From Candidatus Hydrogenedentota bacterium (GTDB lineage: Bacteria > Hydrogenedentota > Hydrogenedentia > Hydrogenedentales > CAITNO01): 19,683 nt of DNA. How positions within the stretch are numbered: the stretch's first letter is position 1; each line of letters begins with the position of its first letter. The notes beneath the pieces were generated by a model. That model saw nothing but the letters and a program-made list of their open reading frames with translations. It was not told the origin of the DNA and searched no databases. The position numbers and the translations under genes were made by a program. This document shows positions 8,628 to 13,485 of the stretch, piece after piece. The stretch spans positions 1-19,683 of the forward strand of contig SLFT01000145.1 in assembly GCA_007124105.1 (NCBI GenBank). Direction: 5' to 3'.

Positions 8628-9581
8628 ATGCGTTTTATGATAGTGGTTTGTCTTATGGGATTTGCCGGGCAGGCGGCCATGTCGCAGATCGTCACATTTG
8701 AAGAACATGATGGCCGCCTCGACATCCTGGTTGACGGCGCCGCGTTTGCCGCCTATGTATACCAAGACAATGAAATCTTGCGTCCATACTTCTGCAACGT
8801 ACAAGCGTCCAACGGCGTACAGGTAACGCGCACCCATCCCCCTGATCCGGAAGCGGACAAAGACAACACGGACCACGCCACGTTCCATCCGGGCATCTGG
8901 CTGGCCTTCGGCGATTTGGGCGGCGCGGATTTCTGGCGCATGAAAGCGCGGGTGCGCCATCTGCGTTTCGAACAGTCGCCGGAAAGCGGCGCTACAGGAA
9001 CATTTACAGTGGTTAATGTTTACGAGACGCTCGATACGCCGCCAACACTTCTCTGCGAGGAAACGTGTACGTACACAATCACCACCGTACAGGACACGCG
9101 CTGGTTGTTTGTTGATTCGCGATTTCGAGCGTTGGATACGGATATCGCCTTTGGCGATCAGGAGGAGATGGGGCTGGGCGTACGGCTGGCCACGCCTTTA
9201 ACTGTCCGGCACGGTTCCGGCGAGATAGTGAACAGCGAGGGCGGCGTCAATGAAAAAGGGACCTGGGGACAGCAGGCGGACTGGTGCGCTTATTCGGGCG
9301 TTGTCAACGGAAATCGGGTCGGTATGATGCTCATGTCCGATCCCGCCAATTTCCGGAGGTCATGGTTTCACAACCGCGATTATGGGTTGATGGTAGCGAA
9401 CCCCTTTGGCAAAAAATCCATGACCGCTCCGAAGGAGCGTACTGTACCGCCCGATGCGACGCCGCTCCCCCAGGATGAGCGCTTCACGCTCGGTTACGCT
9501 GTTTGCGTATTCACCGCGCCGGGAGAACAGCATCCGGATTATGACACGCTGTATGCAACGTATATGGCCCATATCGAATAA
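8628..9581 (+). CDS. exported DUF6807 (PmoA-like domain) protein
   Basis: This 317-residue protein matches the family labelled PmoA or DUF6807 in planctomycete-type genomes. Key stretches are LRPYF at 51-55, a THPP segment near 69, HATFHPGIW at 83-91, GGADFW at 98-103 and SWFHNRDYGL near 245-254, followed by NPF at 258-260. His83, His87 and His248 may form a polar or metal site. Despite the family name it does not resemble the membrane subunit of methane monooxygenase: there is only one N-terminal hydrophobic segment, a likely signal peptide ending around AMS-Q. The ATG at 8628 has AAGG 10 nt upstream; an in-frame ATG at 8610 would weaken the signal peptide. The function is unknown. Members commonly occur near Gfo/Idh/MocA genes, as here, so a role in sugar-derivative metabolism is plausible. 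Confidence 0.82.
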   Translation: MRFMIVVCLMGFAGQAAMSQIVTFEEHDGRLDILVDGAAFAAYVYQDNEILRPYFCNVQASNGVQVTRTHPPDPEADKDNTDHATFHPGIWLAFGDLGGADFWRMKARVRHLRFEQSPESGATGTFTVVNVYETLDTPPTLLCEETCTYTITTVQDTRWLFVDSRFRALDTDIAFGDQEEMGLGVRLATPLTVRHGSGEIVNSEGGVNEKGTWGQQADWCAYSGVVNGNRVGMMLMSDPANFRRSWFHNRDYGLMVANPFGKKSMTAPKERTVPPDATPLPQDERFTLGYAVCVFTAPGEQHPDYDTLYATYMAHIE

Positions 9582-9608
9582 ACGGAAGCCATTGAAACGA
9601 AAGAGCAC

Positions 9609-10469
9609 ATGATGGATGTCGGCATTATCGGCCTTGGCCTTGTAGGCGCTGCGGTGGCGCAACGTCTGATGAAAACGGGACATAGTACGCATGGTTATGA
9701 CATTGCCCCGGCGGCGCGCGCAAGCGCCGCAGACGCGGGCGTAGAGGTTCACGCAAACGCCGCTGAAGTCGCCGCGCGCGCCTCCACGCTATTTCTCTGC
9801 ATGATGACCTCTGAAGACAGACGTACGTTGCTTTGGGGCGACCAGGCGCTGGCGGAAGCGTTGCAACCCGACACGCTGCTGCTGGATGTTTCCACTTCCC
9901 GTCCCAAGGATATCGTGGAGGACGGAAAACGTCTCGCGCCGCGACAGGTTCGCCTGGTGGATGTCTGCCTGTCCGGTTCCAGCGCGGTCATCGCGAGGGG
10001 GCAAGCGCTGGCGCTGGTCGGCGACAGCGCGACGAACGCCTCCTATCGCGGCCTGTTGACCGCATTCACAAAAGCGCAGTATTTCTTTGATCGCCCCGGC
10101 GAGGGCAACCGAATGAAACTCATTGTCAACATGGCCTTCGGCTTGAACCGTCTCGTGCTGGCGGAAACCCTTGGGGTAGCAGCCAGGGCGGGGTTTGACC
10201 TGAATGTTGTCCTTGACGTATTGAAGGCCGGCGACACCTACGCCGCCTGCATGGACGCTAAGGGGCCTAAGATGACGTCGGGCGTGTATGAACCGCCCGC
10301 CGCGCGACTCGCGCAGCATGCCAAGGACGTGGACCTGATCCTCGAACTGGCGCGGGCTGTCGGCGCGCGCGCGCCGGTGTCGGAACTGCACGCCCAACTG
10401 TTGCAGGAACTCATAACGACAGGCGCTGGCGGTCTGGACAATGCCGCCATATTCAAGGCATTCCAATAG
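9609..10469 (+). CDS. NAD(P)-dependent oxidoreductase, 3-hydroxyisobutyrate/tartronate semialdehyde dehydrogenase family
   Basis: A 286-residue cytoplasmic beta-hydroxyacid dehydrogenase with no signal peptide. The N-terminal nucleotide-binding motif is GLGLVG at 8-13. The catalytic lysine is Lys170 in NRMKLIVN. The substrate-binding segment reads DVCLSGSSAVIARG (118-131), where the family usually has an SGG triplet; here the second glycine is serine, which may alter the acid recognised. Known members interconvert 3-hydroxyisobutyrate, D-glycerate, or gamma-hydroxybutyrate and the matching semialdehydes. Two ATGs are adjacent (9609, 9612); the ribosome binding site is weak (AAAGAG), and either could be used. 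It starts 27 nt after the DUF6807 gene and ends 18 nt before the DJ-1 gene, so it is clearly within the operon. A reductase step for a C3-C4 semialdehyde is a reasonable guess. Confidence 0.88.
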   Translation: MMDVGIIGLGLVGAAVAQRLMKTGHSTHGYDIAPAARASAADAGVEVHANAAEVAARASTLFLCMMTSEDRRTLLWGDQALAEALQPDTLLLDVSTSRPKDIVEDGKRLAPRQVRLVDVCLSGSSAVIARGQALALVGDSATNASYRGLLTAFTKAQYFFDRPGEGNRMKLIVNMAFGLNRLVLAETLGVAARAGFDLNVVLDVLKAGDTYAACMDAKGPKMTSGVYEPPAARLAQHAKDVDLILELARAVGARAPVSELHAQLLQELITTGAGGLDNAAIFKAFQ

Positions 10470-10487
10470 AAAAGAAGGAAGCGACCC

Positions 10488-11051
10488 ATGAACAAGGTTT
10501 TGCTCGTCATCGGCGACGGCGCCGAGGTGGTGGATACACTGGTGCCTTATTACCGCCTCTCCGAGGACTTCGAGGTAGTCAGGGCGGCGCCGGAAAAGGC
10601 GTTGTACCATCTCGTGCAGCACGAACATGAAGCGGACTGGGATATTACGGTGGAATCTCCCGGGTATAAAATAGAATCGGATATTGCGTTTCGTGATATT
10701 GTGCCTGATGAGTATATTGGTATCGTGTTGCCGGGCGGACGCGCGCCTGAGTTCCTGCGCTATGACAAACATCTCCTGCGCATTGTCAAGGATTGCTTCG
10801 CCAAGAAGAAGCCGGTAGCTTCGATATGTCACGGGATAGAAATACTCGCCGTTGCCGACTGCATACGCGGCGTCGAGGTGACAACCATCCCAAGGTGTCG
10901 TTTCGACGCCGAGGTGGCGGGCGCCATCTATCTTGAGCAGCCGCTGGTTGTTTCCGGGAACCTGTTCTGTTGTCGCTACAAGCGGGAGTGCGCGCCCTGG
11001 ATGAAGGCGTTTGTTGCCGCGTTGCATGATTACCAGGAATTCCGGAAGTAG
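10488..11051 (+). CDS. DJ-1/PfpI family protein
   Basis: A 187-residue cytoplasmic protein of the DJ-1/PfpI superfamily (glutamine-amidotransferase-like fold). It carries the nucleophile elbow ASICHGIE, with Cys114 followed by His115, the LPGGRAPEFL segment at 81-90, and an N-terminal acid near Glu13 that could sit beside the cysteine. PfpI-type members include proteases, glyoxalases or deglycases and isocyanide hydratase-like enzymes, so the activity cannot be set from sequence alone. AGAAGGAAG precedes the ATG at good spacing. A second cysteine pair (CC near residue 163) lies in the C-terminal part. In this operon it might detoxify reactive aldehydes produced by the neighbouring dehydrogenases, or act directly on the pathway substrate. 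Confidence 0.88.
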   Translation: MNKVLLVIGDGAEVVDTLVPYYRLSEDFEVVRAAPEKALYHLVQHEHEADWDITVESPGYKIESDIAFRDIVPDEYIGIVLPGGRAPEFLRYDKHLLRIVKDCFAKKKPVASICHGIEILAVADCIRGVEVTTIPRCRFDAEVAGAIYLEQPLVVSGNLFCCRYKRECAPWMKAFVAALHDYQEFRK

Positions 11052-11052
11052 C

Positions 11053-11082
11053 TTGACACCGGGCCGCGACTCGGGGTAGTCT
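11053..11082 (+). promoter_or_regulatory. candidate internal promoter before the second Gfo/Idh gene
   Basis: A perfect TTGACA (11053-11058) is followed after 18 nt by TAGTCT (11077-11082, 3 of 6 bases). The start codon at 11112 is 30 nt further on, with AAGGAG at 11099-11104. The -35 is strong and the -10 poor, so it may give separate expression of the last gene in the run. Confidence 0.3.
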
Positions 11083-11111
11083 GGCATGAAACCAACATAA
11101 GGAGTGTCGCT

Positions 11112-12401
11112 ATGATGTCTGATCAGATGAATCGTCGAACCTTTCTCGGACGCGCCGCCGTGGGTAGCGCCGCATTGACTGTGGGCGCGAACAGCACGGC
11201 CAGGGCCGCTTCTGCCAATGACAAGATTGTTGTGGGCGTTGTGGGGATGAGTCGTGGACGCCGTGTAGCGCAGACATTCGCGAATACCGACGGGTTCAGT
11301 ATCAAATACGTGTGCGACGCGGATACGGAACGCGCGGAAGCGGGCGCGGAAGCCCTGGGCGAAATTACAGGCCAGGCGCCGCAGATTGAGCATGATTTCC
11401 GACGTATCCTGGATGATCCCGACGTGGACGCCATGGTCTTTGCGCTTCCTGTGCATTGGCACGCGCCCGCCGCCATTCTGGCGTGTCAGGCGGGCAAGCA
11501 TGTATACGTGGAGAAGCCCTGCGCCCATAATCCGGCCGAAGGCGAAATGCTGGTCGCCGCCGCGCGCGCCAATAACCGCTGCGTACAGATGGGCAATCAA
11601 CGCCGCTCCTCGCTGGTGATTCGCGCGGCCATGGAAAAACTGCACGACGGAATCATTGGCCGCTGTTATTTCGCGCGTTCCTGGTACGCCGCCACGCGTG
11701 GTTCCATAGGCCGCGGCCAGGAAGCGCCCGTGCCCGATCATCTCGATTACGACCTCTGGCAGGGCCCGGCGCCGCGTCGGCCGTATCGCGATAATGTGAT
11801 CCACTATAACTGGCACTGGCTCTGGCATTGGGGCGCGGGAGAACTTGGCAACAACGGCGTACATGTACTGGATTTGTGCCGGTGGGGCATGGACGTGGAC
11901 TATCCGACGCGGGTGGGCGCGGCGGGCGGTCGCTATCGTTTCGATGACGACCAGGAAACGCCGGACACCCATGTGGTCACGTATGACTTTCAGGATGGCA
12001 AAACCATTACATGGGAAGGACTGAGCTGCAACCAACCCGGCGCGGGCGGCAATAATTTCGGCGCCACCTTCTATGGCGAGAACGGCAGTTTGTCCGTTGG
12101 AAGCGCCAATTATCTTGTTCGCGACATGGAAGGCGAGATCATGGAGCGAGACGCCGGCAACGTGGGCGATGATGAGCATGCAGTGAATTTCAGGGACGCT
12201 ATCCGTCAGGACAATCCGGAACTACTGCATTCTGAAATTGCCGGCGGCTACAAGAGTACGCTCCTGAGCCTGTTGGGCAACATCGCGTATCGCACTGGCC
12301 AGTCCGTACAATGCGGCGAACAGGGTCGCATCATGGATAATCCGGAAGCGCAGGCCCTGTGGCAACGGGAATATGAACCCGGATGGGCGCCGAAGGTGTA
12401 A
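11112..12401 (+). CDS. Tat-exported Gfo/Idh/MocA family oxidoreductase (copy 2)
   Basis: This 429-residue protein has a twin-arginine signal (NRRTFLG at 7-13, then an alanine-rich stretch to about residue 33). The nucleotide-binding loop reads VGMSRGR at 44-50, and EKP with the family lysine is at 134-136. It shares with copy 1 the blocks YDLWQGPAPRR, HYNWHW and RWG, and a DDD/QETPDT-type segment, so the two are paralogues. They differ in the glycine loop and in the region after EKP, which suggests different substrates. AAGGAG lies 7 nt before the ATG at 11112; ATGs at 11115 and 11130 are in frame but less well placed. It ends the plus-strand run, and the next gene faces it. Predicted action is NAD(P)-linked oxidation or reduction of a sugar or sugar derivative in the periplasm. 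Confidence 0.9.
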   Translation: MMSDQMNRRTFLGRAAVGSAALTVGANSTARAASANDKIVVGVVGMSRGRRVAQTFANTDGFSIKYVCDADTERAEAGAEALGEITGQAPQIEHDFRRILDDPDVDAMVFALPVHWHAPAAILACQAGKHVYVEKPCAHNPAEGEMLVAAARANNRCVQMGNQRRSSLVIRAAMEKLHDGIIGRCYFARSWYAATRGSIGRGQEAPVPDHLDYDLWQGPAPRRPYRDNVIHYNWHWLWHWGAGELGNNGVHVLDLCRWGMDVDYPTRVGAAGGRYRFDDDQETPDTHVVTYDFQDGKTITWEGLSCNQPGAGGNNFGATFYGENGSLSVGSANYLVRDMEGEIMERDAGNVGDDEHAVNFRDAIRQDNPELLHSEIAGGYKSTLLSLLGNIAYRTGQSVQCGEQGRIMDNPEAQALWQREYEPGWAPKV

Positions 12402-12450
12402 CGGAACGCGTTTCTTTTCATATACGGTCGTAGCGACAGCCATGCGCGAC

Positions 12451-12477
12451 GCGTACTGTTTCACAGCATGAGTACGC
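12451..12477. terminator. hairpin between convergent genes, possible terminator
   Basis: A perfect 7-bp stem (GCGTACT 12451-12457, AGTACGC 12471-12477) encloses a 13-nt loop with an inner CTG/CAG. It lies in the 139-nt gap between the converging genes ending at 12401 and 12541. There is no T-tract, so its role as a terminator is uncertain. Confidence 0.3.
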
Positions 12478-12540
12478 AGAACTGTCAGACGTTCACATAA
12501 CACACTACTAGATATTTCCCCTTGTTGCTCAAACTCTGGT

Positions 12541-12951
12541 TCAATGATCCGTCTGTATGGGTTCTATCATGCTTACAATTAAGCCGACAAATGCCTCAGC
12601 CGTCTTCAAGGCATTCTGCGCGTCTTCGCGCACAGGTTCGTACCAGTCATCTGGGTATCGTACTTCTACAGCGTATGCAGTCAAGGCACCGAGAGTTTGG
12701 CGGTATGGTTCCACAGTAGGCGGCGCTTCCGGCAGCGCATCAAGGAGCACGAGTAAGTCATGGGTTCTTGGTGCTACAACCCCCTTAATCGTTAACAACG
12801 CTTTGAGTGCTTTTTCCACCGCCTGTTGGGCGTGAAAGCAAGGCGTATCGGTCGGCCCATCATGAGCCGCCAACGTAGTTCTGGCGGTAAAAAGATCATT
12901 TTGCGCTTTTTGCAGGAACGCCTGCGCTAACTCATGGCGATGATCGCGCAT
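12541..12951 (-). CDS. HEPN domain protein (probable toxin of an MNT/HEPN pair)
   Basis: A 136-residue all-helical protein of the nucleotidyltransferase-associated HEPN type (PF05168-like). The core motif FHAQQAVEKALKALL (39-53), the RTHDL element (62-66) and a VRYPDDW segment (97-103) fit that family. HEPN proteins are often RNases kept in check by a partner MNT protein. The usual R-x(4-6)-H RNase signature is not clear: the only such string is Arg24...His30 in the first helix, an unusual place. It may therefore be a member with altered or no nuclease activity. AGGAAG lies upstream of the ATG at 12951, and its first 20 nt overlap the end of the nucleotidyltransferase gene, so the two are co-translated. 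Both point away from the metabolic operon and look like an accessory insertion. Confidence 0.85.
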   Translation of the reverse strand: MRDHRHELAQAFLQKAQNDLFTARTTLAAHDGPTDTPCFHAQQAVEKALKALLTIKGVVAPRTHDLLVLLDALPEAPPTVEPYRQTLGALTAYAVEVRYPDDWYEPVREDAQNALKTAEAFVGLIVSMIEPIQTDH

Positions 12952-13294
12952 ATAGTGTTCTTCCTGTATTTATTGCCTGGGTAATGATATGGTTTACTGT
13001 CCCGTTCCAATACGCAACTTCCTCGGGAGTAAATACAAGGATATCCATGGGGCAAGGCATCGGGCGAAACATAAGACGTATCGGCGTCGCTCGCCGATGA
13101 CGCGGCTCGGACGACTCCATAATAACAAGCAGGTCCAGGTCACTGTCAGATGTTGGCGTTCCCTCCGCATACGACCCAAAAAGAATAATCTTCTCAGGAT
13201 CAAAGCGCTCCGCAATGGCATCCGCTACGCTTTGAATAGTGTCGTCTGGCAGGATACTGTCCGCTTCTTTTGTTTTCAGTGTTACCGCGTTCAC
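12932..13294 (-). CDS. minimal nucleotidyltransferase (MNT, probable antitoxin of a HEPN pair)
   Basis: This 120-residue protein has the canonical MNT active site: Gly40-Ser41, ten residues, then Asp52-x-Asp54 (SDSDLDLLV), and a third acid at Asp84 (MDILVF). In MNT/HEPN systems the MNT protein acts as antitoxin; in MntA/HepT it adds AMP to the HEPN toxin. The reading frame begins with GTG at 13294. No good ribosome binding site precedes it, and an imperfect palindrome covers the start codon (see 13290-13313). The protein comes first in the pair and overlaps the HEPN gene by 20 nt, the usual order. Codon choice looks less GC-biased than in the neighbouring metabolic genes, by eye, consistent with an acquired module. 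Confidence 0.88.
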   Translation of the reverse strand: MNAVTLKTKEADSILPDDTIQSVADAIAERFDPEKIILFGSYAEGTPTSDSDLDLLVIMESSEPRHRRATPIRLMFRPMPCPMDILVFTPEEVAYWNGTVNHIITQAINTGRTLYARSSP

Positions 13295-13313
13295 AAGATA
13301 ATTGCCTTGTCAA
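13290..13313. promoter_or_regulatory. palindrome over the MNT start codon, candidate autoregulatory operator
   Basis: TTCACAAG (13290-13297) and CTTGTCAA (13306-13313) are inverted copies with one mismatch in eight, separated by 8 nt (ATAATTGC). The MNT start codon lies inside the first arm. Toxin-antitoxin operons are often repressed through such sites by their own products, but the binder here is not known. Confidence 0.4.
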
Positions 13314-13433
13314 TAGACGCCGTTGTTTCTCACATTCCAATATAACGCGACTTCATATTCGCTACGATGCCGCGAAAACAACATGCCGTTAAATTTCACT
13401 GGCTACGTATTCAATCGAGTATAAACAATTGAA

Positions 13434-13463
13434 CGCCAACACTTCATATATTTCGCGTTGGCG
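13434..13463 (-). terminator. hairpin downstream of the FAD/Fe-S gene, weak terminator candidate
   Basis: CGCCAAC (13434-13440) pairs perfectly with GTTGGCG (13457-13463) around a 16-nt loop. On the minus strand it is followed by TTCAATTGTTTAT, moderately T-rich. It sits just beyond the stop codon of the minus-strand gene ending at 13486. A second small hairpin, CCCAG/CTGGG at 13472-13485, abuts that stop. Confidence 0.35.
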
Positions 13464-13485
13464 CATCGTCCCCCAGGAATCTGGG

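Noticed and set aside
8482..8640. 52-codon plus-strand frame between the first Gfo/Idh gene and the DUF6807 gene, with GGAG 10 nt before its ATG
   Set aside because: The sequence is not recognisable, it overlaps the next start, and the composition looks random. The 147-nt gap is more likely a leader. It stays possible but unsupported.
9789..12179. 796-codon minus-strand reading frame
   Set aside because: It is antisense to four plus-strand genes with intact motifs and ribosome binding sites. Such long shadows are common in GC-rich DNA.
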